From Pseudomonas sp. IAC-BECa141 (GTDB lineage Bacteria > Pseudomonadota > Gammaproteobacteria > Pseudomonadales > Pseudomonadaceae), in NCBI RefSeq assembly GCF_020544405.1, contig NZ_CP065410.1:4774001-4838000 (forward strand): a stretch of 64,000 nt of DNA. The letters are read 5' to 3'. The first letter of the stretch is position 1; each line of letters starts with the position of its first letter. The notes under the pieces were generated by a model, which saw only the letters and a program-made list of their open reading frames with translations, was not told where the DNA came from and did no database searches. Shown here piece after piece: positions 55,374 to 64,000 of this stretch. Both the position numbers and the translations under genes were made by a program.

Positions 55374-56484
55374 CGACGTTCTCCCACGCCGCTGCGCAAC
55401 GGTTGCGCCCGTCACGCTTGGCCCGGTACAGCGCCTGATCGGCGCGCTGCAAGGCTTCGTCCAGATCATCGCCCAGTTCCAGCAAGGTCATGCCGGCCGA
55501 AAGACTCAGGTTTTTCACATTCAGGCCCACCAGTTCAACGTCGGTGAAGGCGATGCGCAGGCGTTCGCAACAGGCGGTCAGGCGCTCGGCGTTGCAATCG
55601 GGCAGCAGCACCACGAATTCTTCACCACCATAACGCGCCAGCACGTCGCCGTCGCGCAGGCAGGCACCGGCCACCCCGGCGAACGCTTGCAGCACCTGAT
55701 CGCCGGCGGCATGGCCGTGCAGGTCGTTGATGCGCTTGAAGTGGTCGAGGTCGATCAGCGCCAGACCATGTACCACGTCGGCCTCCATCGCGTTCAGCTC
55801 GCGGGTGGCCAGGCGCAGAAAATGCCGGCGATTGAACAGCCCGGTCAGTTCGTCGGTGGCGACCAGATCTTCGAGCTGGCGCATCATCCCGCGCAGGGTG
55901 TCCTGATGCGCCTGCAAGGCGAACCGGCGCTGGCGCATGCGTTGCCGCGAGGTCTGGACGAAACGGGCATAGATCACCAGCCACACCAGCACGATCAGCA
56001 GGAGGCACACCTGCAACGCGGCCAGCGCCGGGTCAGGTAACTGGAAGTGATAGCCGTCCCACAAAGTGATGGCGCAGAAACTGAAGAACACCAGCATCGC
56101 GCAGCGCACGAATGCCCGGCGTGACAGATGGAACAGGCCGAACAACAGGATCAGTACATAAAAGACCAGGAACTCGCCCCGGGCTTCTTCCAGATGCGCG
56201 ATCAGCCACGTCTGCCAGCCGAGGCCGAGCATTACTTGTGCTTCAGTCAGGCTCGGATCGGAGAAGCGCAGGTTGGCGCCCGAGAAAAACACCGCGAACA
56301 GGGTCGCCTGGCTGATCACCACCAGCGCGCTGCCGACGGCGACGCCGGCCAGCGAATCGTTGTAGTGACCAGTGAAATACGCCAGCCACAGCAGCAGCAA
56401 AGCCAATCCATAGGTGGCTGCAGCGAGGGCGAAGCGTTTGAGCAAAAGACGTTGAATGGCGTTATGGGTCAATCGTTGACTCAC
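55366..56484 (-). CDS. Membrane GGDEF diguanylate cyclase
   Basis: This 372-aa protein has about six N-terminal hydrophobic segments (residues 15-200) of a 7TM-like sensor. A short coiled coil leads to a complete GGDEF domain. The active site is GGEEF in ARYGGEEFVVLLPD, preceded by DLDHFKRINDLHGH and followed by ADQALYRAKRDGRN. It should make c-di-GMP. No RxxD inhibitory site was seen at the expected distance. It overlaps the ferredoxin-reductase gene, so the GGDEF, reductase and crotonase genes form one minus-strand operon. Confidence 0.92.
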   Translation of the reverse strand: MSQRLTHNAIQRLLLKRFALAAATYGLALLLLWLAYFTGHYNDSLAGVAVGSALVVISQATLFAVFFSGANLRFSDPSLTEAQVMLGLGWQTWLIAHLEEARGEFLVFYVLILLFGLFHLSRRAFVRCAMLVFFSFCAITLWDGYHFQLPDPALAALQVCLLLIVLVWLVIYARFVQTSRQRMRQRRFALQAHQDTLRGMMRQLEDLVATDELTGLFNRRHFLRLATRELNAMEADVVHGLALIDLDHFKRINDLHGHAAGDQVLQAFAGVAGACLRDGDVLARYGGEEFVVLLPDCNAERLTACCERLRIAFTDVELVGLNVKNLSLSAGMTLLELGDDLDEALQRADQALYRAKRDGRNRCAAAWENVDA

Positions 56485-56783
56485 CGTGCGATAAGAGGCT
56501 GACCGAGTGTCCTACTCTACAGACCGGCTGCCACTTTAGTGGCCCGGTCGATAAATGACCATTGATTTTCGGGCCGGGTATTTGGCGTCAAAAACCTGCA
56601 GCCATGCGACCAACGAATGACTCCCGGCAGATGTGCCCGCCACCGAGGCGCGGTATACTGCCGCGCCTTTTTAGCGTCGCGCCAGCAGCCCCGGCGTGCC
56701 TTGAAAGGTGTCTGCGACCGACCGATGCACCCAAGCCGCAGGCACCTTATTGAATGTTCCCGTCTTTTAGAGGAGCGCGACTC
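56485..56783. other. Promoter region divergent between GGDEF gene and fumarase
   Basis: About 299 bases with no gene. A plausible -10, TATACT (56653-56658), is followed by a GCCGCGCC/TTTTT stretch before fumA. A short inverted repeat brackets it (GCGCGG...CCGCGCC). Confidence 0.45.
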
Positions 56784-58307
56784 ATGACCGTGATCAAGCA
56801 AGACGACCTGATTCAGAGCGTTGCCGACGCCCTGCAGTTCATTTCCTACTACCACCCCGTGGACTTCATCCAGGCGATGCACGAAGCCTACCTGCGCGAA
56901 GAATCGCCAGCGGCCCGTGATTCGATGGCGCAGATCCTGATCAACTCGCGCATGTGCGCCACCGGCCACCGGCCGATCTGCCAGGACACCGGCATCGTGA
57001 CCGTGTTCGTGCGTGTGGGCATGGACGTGCGCTGGGATGGCGCGACGATGAGCCTGGACGACATGATCAACGAAGGCGTGCGCCGCGCCTACAACCTGCC
57101 GGAAAACGTCCTGCGTGCCTCGATTCTCGCCGACCCGGCGGGCGCTCGTAAAAACACCAAGGACAACACCCCGGCGGTCATCCACTACTCCATCGTTCCG
57201 GGCAATACCGTGGAAGTGGACGTGGCGGCCAAGGGCGGCGGTTCCGAGAACAAGTCGAAAATGGCCATGCTCAACCCGTCCGACTCGATCGTCGACTGGG
57301 TACTGAAGACCGTTCCGACCATGGGCGCCGGCTGGTGCCCGCCGGGCATGCTGGGCATCGGCATCGGCGGCACCGCCGAGAAAGCCGCTGTGATGGCCAA
57401 GGAAGTGTTGATGGAGTCCATCGACATTCACGAGCTCAAAGCCCGTGGCCCGCAGAACCGCATCGAAGAAATGCGTCTGGAACTGTTCGAGAAGGTTAAC
57501 CAGCTGGGCATCGGCGCCCAGGGCCTCGGTGGCCTGACCACCGTGCTCGACGTGAAAATCATGGATTATCCGACCCACGCAGCTTCCCTGCCGGTGTGCA
57601 TGATCCCGAACTGCGCCGCGACCCGTCACGCGCACTTCGTGCTCGACGGTTCCGGCCCTGCCTCGCTGGAGGCGCCACCGCTGGACGCCTACCCGGAAAT
57701 CGTCTGGGAAGCCGGCCCGTCGGCCCGTCGCGTCAACCTCGACACCCTGACCCCGGAAGAGGTGCAGAGCTGGAAGCCGGGCGAAACCGTCCTGCTCAAC
57801 GGCAAGATGCTCACCGGTCGCGACGCTGCGCACAAGCGCATGGTCGAGATGCTGAACAAGGGCGAAACCCTGCCGGTTGATCTGAAAGGCCGCTTCATCT
57901 ACTACGTCGGCCCGGTTGATCCGGTCGGTGACGAAGTGGTGGGCCCGGCTGGCCCGACCACCGCCACACGGATGGACAAGTTCACCCGTCAGATCCTTGA
58001 GCAGACCGGCCTTTTGGGCATGATCGGCAAGTCCGAGCGCGGCCCGACCGCCATCGACGCGATCAAGGACAACAAGGCTGTGTATCTGATGGCCGTCGGC
58101 GGTGCCGCTTACCTGGTGGCGCAAGCGATCAAGAAGTCCAAGGTTCTGGCGTTCGCCGAACTGGGCATGGAAGCGATCTACGAGTTCGAGGTCAAGGACA
58201 TGCCGGTCACCGTTGCGGTGGACAGCAAAGGTGAATCGGTACACATCACCGGTCCTGCGATCTGGCAACAAAAGATCAGCGAAAGCCTGGCGGTGGAAGT
58301 GCAGTAA
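56784..58307 (+). CDS. fumA: Class I ([4Fe-4S]) fumarate hydratase
   Basis: This 507-aa TCA-cycle enzyme hydrates fumarate to malate and is oxygen-sensitive. Both the N-terminal alpha-type domain (RMCATGHRPICQDTG, VVFVRVGMD region) and the C-terminal beta-type domain (RGPTAIDAIKDNKAVYLMAVGG, LAFAELGMEAIYEFEV) are fused. The cluster cysteines include the Cys in RPICQDTG. I chose the ATG at 56784 (MTVIKQDDLIQSVADAL), with GAGGAGCG upstream. A terminator follows. Confidence 0.95.
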   Translation: MTVIKQDDLIQSVADALQFISYYHPVDFIQAMHEAYLREESPAARDSMAQILINSRMCATGHRPICQDTGIVTVFVRVGMDVRWDGATMSLDDMINEGVRRAYNLPENVLRASILADPAGARKNTKDNTPAVIHYSIVPGNTVEVDVAAKGGGSENKSKMAMLNPSDSIVDWVLKTVPTMGAGWCPPGMLGIGIGGTAEKAAVMAKEVLMESIDIHELKARGPQNRIEEMRLELFEKVNQLGIGAQGLGGLTTVLDVKIMDYPTHAASLPVCMIPNCAATRHAHFVLDGSGPASLEAPPLDAYPEIVWEAGPSARRVNLDTLTPEEVQSWKPGETVLLNGKMLTGRDAAHKRMVEMLNKGETLPVDLKGRFIYYVGPVDPVGDEVVGPAGPTTATRMDKFTRQILEQTGLLGMIGKSERGPTAIDAIKDNKAVYLMAVGGAAYLVAQAIKKSKVLAFAELGMEAIYEFEVKDMPVTVAVDSKGESVHITGPAIWQQKISESLAVEVQ

Positions 58308-58325
58308 GCGCTTCATCTGCTTGTG

Positions 58326-58365
58326 AAAAAACCGGGCGGCCAGCGATGACCGCCCGGTTTTTTTT
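58326..58365 (+). terminator. fumA terminator
   Basis: ACCGGGCGG (58331-58339) pairs with CCGCCCGGT (58350-58358) and is followed by an 8-T run. It separates fumA from the TcB promoter. Confidence 0.95.
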
Positions 58366-58382
58366 CGCCTGCCGTCAGTCGG

Positions 58383-58436
58383 CACCTGTCAGATCTGACA
58401 GGTGTCTGGCGCACTTCGCTTTGCTAGCGTGATGTC
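58383..58436 (+). promoter_or_regulatory. Las/lux-box-like operator and promoter of the TcB gene
   Basis: ACCTGTCAGATCTGACAGGT (58384-58403) is a perfect palindrome, extended to 22 bp at 58383-58404. It matches the general lux-box consensus at 18 of 20 positions and, as I recall it, the P. aeruginosa lasB OP1 operator at 17 of 20. A -10-like TAGCGT (58425-58430) lies where a class II LuxR promoter centred at -42.5 would need it. The TcB ATG is at 58461. Confidence 0.7.
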
Positions 58437-58460
58437 TCGACATTTTCAGGTTGCGACGCC

Positions 58461-61400
58461 ATGACCCCGGATGCAGATGCGCTCGTCACTCCTCCCTCCA
58501 TTTCCAAGACTGCGTCCATTGCGACGAATGGACGCAGTTGGAGTGAGACGGGTGCGACCGGGCAGCGCTCTTACACCCTGCCCCTCCCGATCCTGAAGGC
58601 GCGCACGCTCACTCCCGAGTTGCAGCTTGTCTACGAGGGGAACGCGGGCAACGGCAAGTACGGGCTCGGCTGGGATCTGCCGCTGCCCGCGATCTCGCGC
58701 AAGACCAGCAAGGGCGTGCCGAAGTACGCAGGCGCCGATGTCATGCAGGCCGACGGCACCGACCTGCGGCCCGAACTGACGGCCAGTGGCAGGATCAAGG
58801 CAACCCGGCGCACTCGAGGAATAGGCAAGAACACCAGAAAATTCTCCGTAGTGCGCTACATCCCTCGCCTGGAAAGCACGTTCAACCGCTACGAACTCTG
58901 GACACCTGCCGACGGCAACCCTTTCTGGGTGGTGTCCCGTGCCGACGGCTCGCAACATTGCTACGGCAACTCGCCGGAATCATGCATTTACGACCCTGAA
59001 GATCCAACCCGTATTGCCGTGTGGCTGCTGGTGGAAATCAGGAACGCCGTCGGGGAAAACATCTGCTTCGAATACAAATCCGACGACACCGACGCCGACC
59101 CACGCTTTGACTATCGGGCCCAGCGCTACCTGCGTCAGGTCTGCTACTGCAACAAGGCCGCCAGCACCGGGCTGCTATGTCTCGAACACCCGAACCCGCA
59201 GGATCTGGAATGGTTGTTCAGATTGATCGTCTGCTACGGCGAACGTGCCACCGGGCTGGAGGAGCTACCGACATTTGAACCCGTTCGTGTGTGGCCAGCA
59301 CGCAGCGACCCTTTTCGCATGCATCGCTTCGGGTTCGAGGTGGGCACCCGGCGCCTGTGCAGGCAGTTTCTGTTGTTCAACCACACAGGTCCCGCTCCGG
59401 TGCTGGTCAATCGCCTGCTGCTGGAACACGAATCCACACCACTGCTGTACAACCATCTGAAAGCCGCGCACTACATGAGTTTCGACGCTACAGGTCGCGT
59501 CAAGCACATGCCGCCCCTCGAATATTTCTATGAAGCACTGATACTCGACACTACCCCCAAACCCTTCCTGCAACTCGATCACATGCGCGGCCTCAACGAC
59601 GGCCAGCCCTACCATTGCGTCGATCTTTACGGCGATTTTCTCTGCCAGTACGACGGCGCCTGGTACTACCGCGAGCCCTTGCGGGGCGCGCCTGGTACAG
59701 ACGAAATCGTCTACGGTTCCTGGACACTGCTACCGCTGATTCCGAACGCCGACAGCAACAAGCAGGTGGTGCAGATTCTCACCGACCTCACCGGTGACGG
59801 GCGTCTGGACTGGGTCGTCGCGCAACCCGGAGGCAGCGGGTATTACACGCTCAATCCGGATGGCACCTGGTCGTTGTTCAAACCTTTCAGCCAGTTCCCC
59901 GTGGAGTTTTTCCACCATCTGGCCCAGATGGGCGACTGGAGCGGCGCCGGTCTGGACGACCTCGCTCTGATCGGCCCGAACAGCGTAAGGGTGTATGCCA
60001 ATGTGCGGGAGAAAGGATTCATGCCCGGCAAGGAGATACCGCATACACCGGATCGCTTGCCGCTGTTCGGCAACGCCCGCACCGAACTGGTGATGTTTGG
60101 CAACCTGCACGCCAGTGACCTCTCGGGACTGTGCAGAGTCCGCCACGACAGTATCGAAACCTGGGCGAATCTGGGGCATGGCCGATTCGGCAAAGGTATT
60201 GCGATCAGCGCGCTGCCTTTTGAGTATCAGCATTTCAACGCCGATCACATTCGCTTCGCCGACCTCGACGGCTCCGGTGCACCGGCGCTGATCCGTCTGT
60301 GCTCCGATCATTTCGAGATCTACTGGAATTACGGGGGCAATGCCTTTGAGCAAGTCCCGCTCATCGTCGACTGGCCCACCGGCATTCGCTACGACAACCT
60401 CTGCCAGGTAACCTTCGCCGACCTGCGAGGCCTGGGCTGCGCCAGCCTGCTGTTGACCAAACCGCACATGACGCCGCAGCACTGGGTTTATCACTTCGTC
60501 AGTGAACGGCCCTATCTGCTTACCGGCTGCAACAACAACATGGGCTACGGCGCAACCCTGAAACATCGCAGCAGTGCGCAATTCTGGCTGGATGAAAAAC
60601 GTCTGGAACTGATGGCGCGCCGGCGTCCGGTCTGCCTTCTGCCCTTTCCCCAAATGGTGCTTCACTGGTTGCGCCAGGACGATGAAATCACCGGCAATTA
60701 TCTGATGCAGTTCCACGAATATTTCGAGGGCTATTACGACGGCTACGAACGTGAATTCCGCGGTTTCGGCAAAGTCTGTCAGACCGACAGTGACCTGGAG
60801 CCGGGCAAGGCCGAAAGTGGCCACACGGCGCCGATGCGGGTGACACATTGGTTTCATACCGGTAGAAGCATCGATCTGGTCTTGAGCGGCATCTGCGAAC
60901 TCGACGACGAAAACACGCCACTGGGGTCCACGGTTATTTCAACGTTCGATGCCAAGAACAGAAAGGAGCGTGTTCGGACGCAGCACACAGCCGACGACCA
61001 TCGCGAAATCGCCTACGCCCTGGCCGGTAGCCCACTGCGCAGCGAGGTCTGTCAGGCAGACGACCCCGCCCCGGCGCGGCTGTTCTCACTGAGCGAATTC
61101 CGTTATCGGGTGCGGGTGGTCAACGACAACCCGTCCAGTCTGCTGGTGCTCGAACTGGAAACCCGTACCCATCAATACGAACGCTTCATGGACGACCCCA
61201 ATTGTCAGCACACCATCAATCAGGAGCTGAACGAGTACGGTCAGTTGACTCGAAGTGTCACGGTCGCCTGTGCTCGCCGTCGCACCGAACTGGACAAACC
61301 GCCCTTCGATCGAGAGGACCAGCTTCGAGCCTGGGTGGACAGCCACGACGAGCAGCAACAGTTTTTTTATCTGAGCGAAACACTCGCCGCGTACCTACAA

Positions 61401-62906
61401 CTGACCACTGACGGCCACTGGCTGCTCGGCTTGCCCTGGCGCCAGCGCAGCAACGCGATGAAGCTGCCCAAAGGCGCACTCCCGGGCGGGCTGCAAGCGG
61501 CGGACATCAGTTTCGAAAACTTCGAACGGTATAAAGACAGTGCCGAATGGACGACCGCGCGGGAACTGACCTCACTCTTGCAACACACGTATCTGGAGTC
61601 AGGGGGCAAGATGCTCTACCCGCCGCTGGCCGGCCCGACCGAGCAGGCCGTGTTCGACAAAAAGGCCCTGGTGGCCTACGACGGCGTCCCGATAGTCATC
61701 CGGGACGAACTGACAAAGATCGGCTACACGCCCATGAAACTGTTCTTCCCGGAGGACCCTGAAGAGGATCTGCTGCAAAACCTGTGGTCAGCGCAAAGCG
61801 GCTTTTTCACCTACGCCAGCGCCAGCGGTTTCTACCACGTCACCGAGGTGCAACAGACCGCCAGCCATGGTGTGACGCACATAACATGGGATGCAGACCA
61901 TCTGCTGACCATTGCCATCACCCTGCCGGACGGCTGTGCGACTTCAGTGAAATACGACATGCACACCCTGTTGCCGCAGAGCATCACGGATCCCAACGAG
62001 AACATTCAGGAAGTGCTGTACGAACCGGGCGGCCAACCGATTGCCCATAGTTTTCATGGCACCGAAGAGGGGCTGCCGGCCGGTTTTCAGCCGCTGGCCG
62101 CTTACCCGCCGCAGTCTGATCTGAGTGTCGAATACGCCCTCGCCCATCCGAAAACCGTAGTGGCATCCGCCGCCAGTGCAGTGCGCACCGAGCTGTTCAG
62201 CTGGATGCCCGTTCTCTCGCGCCAGACCCTGTCGCAGAAAAGAAAGGAATGGGTCTCCAACGGCCTGATTCTGCCCGATGGCCACATCCGTGCCTCGGCA
62301 TTGCGCTGGCTGAACCAGCGCAAAAAACGCACGGCCAGCGAACAGGCCCTGCTCGGTATTATTCACACCGCTCCCAGGCAGCCGGTGCACAGCCTGAGTC
62401 TGGTTGCCGACCGCTATCACACCGACCCGCTGCAACAGATTCAGATGACGATCAGCTATACCGACGGTTTTGGCCGCGAGCTGCAAAGCAAACAGCTCGT
62501 CCCGCCGGGCGATGCCCTTGTCGCCACGCCCGAAGACGATCTGGTGACCGGCGCCGACGGCAAGCCGGTCGAAATGCCGGCCATTCAGCGCTGGCGGGTC
62601 CAGGGGCGTGTGGAATACAACCACAACGGCGAGACCATCCGGGTTTACCGCCCCTACTTTCTCAACACCCATCGCTGCATCAATGACAGTGCGATGCGCA
62701 AGCACGGCTACCACGACCAGATGTTCTACGACGCCCTGGGCCGGCCAATCCAGACGATCAACGCTCTTGATTATCTGGCGTTCGACATCCTGCATCCATG
62801 GTTCAAGCTCAGTTATGACTTCAATGACACTGATGACACACCGCCGTCGAAACCCGCGAAGGTCCCTTTTAAACAACCTGTCAGAAGGTTGAAAAAGGCT
62901 AAATGA
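58461..62906 (+). CDS. Toxin complex TcB subunit (SpvB/TcaC-like)
   Basis: This 1481-aa protein is the TcB half of the cocoon that encloses the toxic enzyme of a Tc toxin. Residues about 10-350 form the SpvB domain (YTLPLPILKARTLTPELQL; GNGKYGLGWDLPLPAISRKT). VCBS/FG-GAP-like segments (LTDLTGDGRLDWVVAQPGG, FADLDGSGAPALIRL) form the beta-propeller that docks to TcA. MidN/MidC-type sequence and YD-like C-terminal sequence (FYDALGRPIQTINALDYLAF) follow. The stop overlaps the TcC ATG as ATGA. It is 8 kb from the TcA arm and on the opposite strand. Confidence 0.93.
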   Translation: MTPDADALVTPPSISKTASIATNGRSWSETGATGQRSYTLPLPILKARTLTPELQLVYEGNAGNGKYGLGWDLPLPAISRKTSKGVPKYAGADVMQADGTDLRPELTASGRIKATRRTRGIGKNTRKFSVVRYIPRLESTFNRYELWTPADGNPFWVVSRADGSQHCYGNSPESCIYDPEDPTRIAVWLLVEIRNAVGENICFEYKSDDTDADPRFDYRAQRYLRQVCYCNKAASTGLLCLEHPNPQDLEWLFRLIVCYGERATGLEELPTFEPVRVWPARSDPFRMHRFGFEVGTRRLCRQFLLFNHTGPAPVLVNRLLLEHESTPLLYNHLKAAHYMSFDATGRVKHMPPLEYFYEALILDTTPKPFLQLDHMRGLNDGQPYHCVDLYGDFLCQYDGAWYYREPLRGAPGTDEIVYGSWTLLPLIPNADSNKQVVQILTDLTGDGRLDWVVAQPGGSGYYTLNPDGTWSLFKPFSQFPVEFFHHLAQMGDWSGAGLDDLALIGPNSVRVYANVREKGFMPGKEIPHTPDRLPLFGNARTELVMFGNLHASDLSGLCRVRHDSIETWANLGHGRFGKGIAISALPFEYQHFNADHIRFADLDGSGAPALIRLCSDHFEIYWNYGGNAFEQVPLIVDWPTGIRYDNLCQVTFADLRGLGCASLLLTKPHMTPQHWVYHFVSERPYLLTGCNNNMGYGATLKHRSSAQFWLDEKRLELMARRRPVCLLPFPQMVLHWLRQDDEITGNYLMQFHEYFEGYYDGYEREFRGFGKVCQTDSDLEPGKAESGHTAPMRVTHWFHTGRSIDLVLSGICELDDENTPLGSTVISTFDAKNRKERVRTQHTADDHREIAYALAGSPLRSEVCQADDPAPARLFSLSEFRYRVRVVNDNPSSLLVLELETRTHQYERFMDDPNCQHTINQELNEYGQLTRSVTVACARRRTELDKPPFDREDQLRAWVDSHDEQQQFFYLSETLAAYLQLTTDGHWLLGLPWRQRSNAMKLPKGALPGGLQAADISFENFERYKDSAEWTTARELTSLLQHTYLESGGKMLYPPLAGPTEQAVFDKKALVAYDGVPIVIRDELTKIGYTPMKLFFPEDPEEDLLQNLWSAQSGFFTYASASGFYHVTEVQQTASHGVTHITWDADHLLTIAITLPDGCATSVKYDMHTLLPQSITDPNENIQEVLYEPGGQPIAHSFHGTEEGLPAGFQPLAAYPPQSDLSVEYALAHPKTVVASAASAVRTELFSWMPVLSRQTLSQKRKEWVSNGLILPDGHIRASALRWLNQRKKRTASEQALLGIIHTAPRQPVHSLSLVADRYHTDPLQQIQMTISYTDGFGRELQSKQLVPPGDALVATPEDDLVTGADGKPVEMPAIQRWRVQGRVEYNHNGETIRVYRPYFLNTHRCINDSAMRKHGYHDQMFYDALGRPIQTINALDYLAFDILHPWFKLSYDFNDTDDTPPSKPAKVPFKQPVRRLKKAK

Positions 62907-64000
62907 CAAGTGCCAATGTGCACGGGAACACACCCGCCCTGCAGGCTCATGATCCGCGCGCACTCGGGATTCGGCAGGTGGCCTATCTGCGCAATGTGGC
63001 GGGTGAGGCTGTTCAGACGCTCGTCACCCGCAGGCTCCATGACGTCGCTGGCCGGGCCGTGGGGCAACAGGATCCGCGCCTGTCCACGGTGAATACAACC
63101 AGCCTTTTTACGCTGGATGGTCAGGTCGTGAAGCTTGCCAGCGTCGATGCCGGCGTGAACGTCACGTTGCCGGGGCTGGCCGGTGAAACCCTGCAATCCT
63201 GGGACGCGAACGGCAACCACCGACGCAGGCATCACGACCTTCAACTGCGCCTTTTGACGCTCGAAGAGAACGGTGTGCCGGAAGTCGAAACCCGGCTGTA
63301 TGCCACCCTGTCAGCCGACCCTGGTCACAACCTGCGCGGGCAGATGATCAAGCTGACCGACCCGTCCGGCAGTGTCGAATTTCACAGCTTCGCTCTCACA
63401 GGCCCCGCTCGACAGGAAACCCGCACTTTTCACGATGGCCTGGCGCTGACCAGCCACAAGTTGTTCAGCCCGCTGGGCATGCTTGTCGAACATACCGATG
63501 CCGCCGGGCACCGGCAGCAGTCGAAGTTCGATGTGGCAGGTCAGCTGGTACAAGTGCTGCTCGGGCTGCATGGCCAACCCGACTGGCAAACGGTACTGCA
63601 AGGTGCACAGTACGATGCCGCCGGGCGGGTCATCGAACACCAGGCCGGCAATGGCGTGATCAGCCATTCGCACTATCGCGCCGCCGACGGTTTCCTGCTG
63701 CGTCGCTACGCACAAAAGGGGTCAGGGCCGGCGCTTCAGGATTTCGAATATGAATACGATCCGATGGGCAATATCACGACCCTCATCGATAACACCTTCA
63801 CGCCGCGTTTTTTCGCCAACCAGCGGCTCGACGGTCGTCGCCTGTTCGCCTATGACTCACTCTACCGACTGCACAGCGCGACCGGATACAGCGACAGGCC
63901 CCTGACAGACAACCCGGGCCGGCCCCAACCGTCCGACCCTGCTGATCGGCGCAATTACACGCAAACCTATGAGTACGACAAGGGCAACAACCTCATCAAA
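62903..64000 (+). CDS. Toxin complex TcC subunit, Rhs/YD-repeat protein (partial, continues past window end)
   Basis: The first 366 codons are visible and open to the window end. The product begins MTSANVHGNTPALQAHDPRA and shows TccC-like conserved blocks (RNVAGEAVQTLVTRRLHDVA, YDSLYRLHSATGYS) plus YD/Rhs repeats (FEYEYDPMGNITTLIDN, YEYDKGNNLIK). TcC proteins complete the cocoon and carry a hypervariable C-terminal toxin released by self-cleavage; that part lies outside the window, so the enzymatic activity is unknown. Its start overlaps the TcB stop by 4 bases. Confidence 0.92.
   Translation, partial: MTSANVHGNTPALQAHDPRALGIRQVAYLRNVAGEAVQTLVTRRLHDVAGRAVGQQDPRLSTVNTTSLFTLDGQVVKLASVDAGVNVTLPGLAGETLQSWDANGNHRRRHHDLQLRLLTLEENGVPEVETRLYATLSADPGHNLRGQMIKLTDPSGSVEFHSFALTGPARQETRTFHDGLALTSHKLFSPLGMLVEHTDAAGHRQQSKFDVAGQLVQVLLGLHGQPDWQTVLQGAQYDAAGRVIEHQAGNGVISHSHYRAADGFLLRRYAQKGSGPALQDFEYEYDPMGNITTLIDNTFTPRFFANQRLDGRRLFAYDSLYRLHSATGYSDRPLTDNPGRPQPSDPADRRNYTQTYEYDKGNNLIK

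Noticed and set aside
56517..58385. 622-aa minus-strand open frame
   Set aside because: Antisense to fumA and its promoter, without motif support.
33548..64000. Mobile-element origin of the Tc block (IS, integrase, tRNA attachment site)
   Set aside because: No transposase, integrase, tRNA or direct repeat was found at the block borders, so the route of acquisition cannot be stated.

Overview
The window reads as chromosomal DNA of a fluorescent-group Pseudomonas. It is GC-rich and has SlyX/HIT/OprD gene order, an MvaT-type nucleoid protein, secA-argJ and class I fumarase genes, and the short REP palindromes typical of P. fluorescens relatives. No tRNA, rRNA, CRISPR array, transposase or phage module is visible. 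Product names come from recognising protein motifs by eye; no database search was run.

Region by region: (1) 1-10.2 kb holds a truncated ribbon-helix-helix gene, dps, a membrane-anchored cold-shock protein, slyX, a HIT hydrolase, an OprD-type porin behind an ~0.9 kb non-coding leader, a MscS channel, yajQ, panE, an orphan sensor kinase and a PduO-type adenosyltransferase, ending in a REP pair. (2) 10.2-18.2 kb holds a Nudix/ThiE-like fusion, a GST, argJ and secA on the minus strand, then a dciA-like gene convergent with a HerA-like ATPase. (3) 18.4-25.2 kb holds a PctA-like amino-acid chemoreceptor, a three-gene overlapping operon (glycosyltransferase, deacetylase-like, flippase-like), a 58-aa acidic protein, purU and mvaT. 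(4) 25.2-33.5 kb holds sbcB and a tightly overlapping six-gene operon: RDD, SpoIIM/DUF95, DUF4129, DUF4350, MoxR ATPase, DUF58.

(5) 33.5-50.7 kb is an accessory minus-strand block built around a toxin-complex (Tc) A subunit. The TcA is split into TcaA-like and TcaB-like chains. They lie among three Ig-domain genes (a ten-repeat protein upstream, a 1240-aa protein and a frameshifted one downstream) and are preceded by a 128-aa paralogue of the first Ig protein's N-terminus. None of the Ig proteins has a signal peptide. (6) 50.8-58.4 kb returns to core genes: PilZ, a lipoprotein, pyruvate kinase, a 111-bp nested palindrome, a crotonase, a ferredoxin reductase, a GGDEF protein and fumarase. (7) 58.46 kb to the end holds the matching TcB (SpvB-type) gene and the start of a TcC (Rhs/YD) gene on the plus strand.

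The most interesting signal is regulatory. A 20-bp las/lux-box-like palindrome stands before the TcB gene. Variants of it stand before the ten-repeat Ig gene, the small paralogue gene and tcaA. The promoters of the small gene and the Ig gene align over about 60 bp with identical spacing to a shared downstream block. This suggests that the two separated arms of the Tc locus, with their Ig partners, form one regulon under a LuxR-type regulator encoded elsewhere. The Tc/Ig partnership and its shared operator are the best candidates here for a poorly described system.
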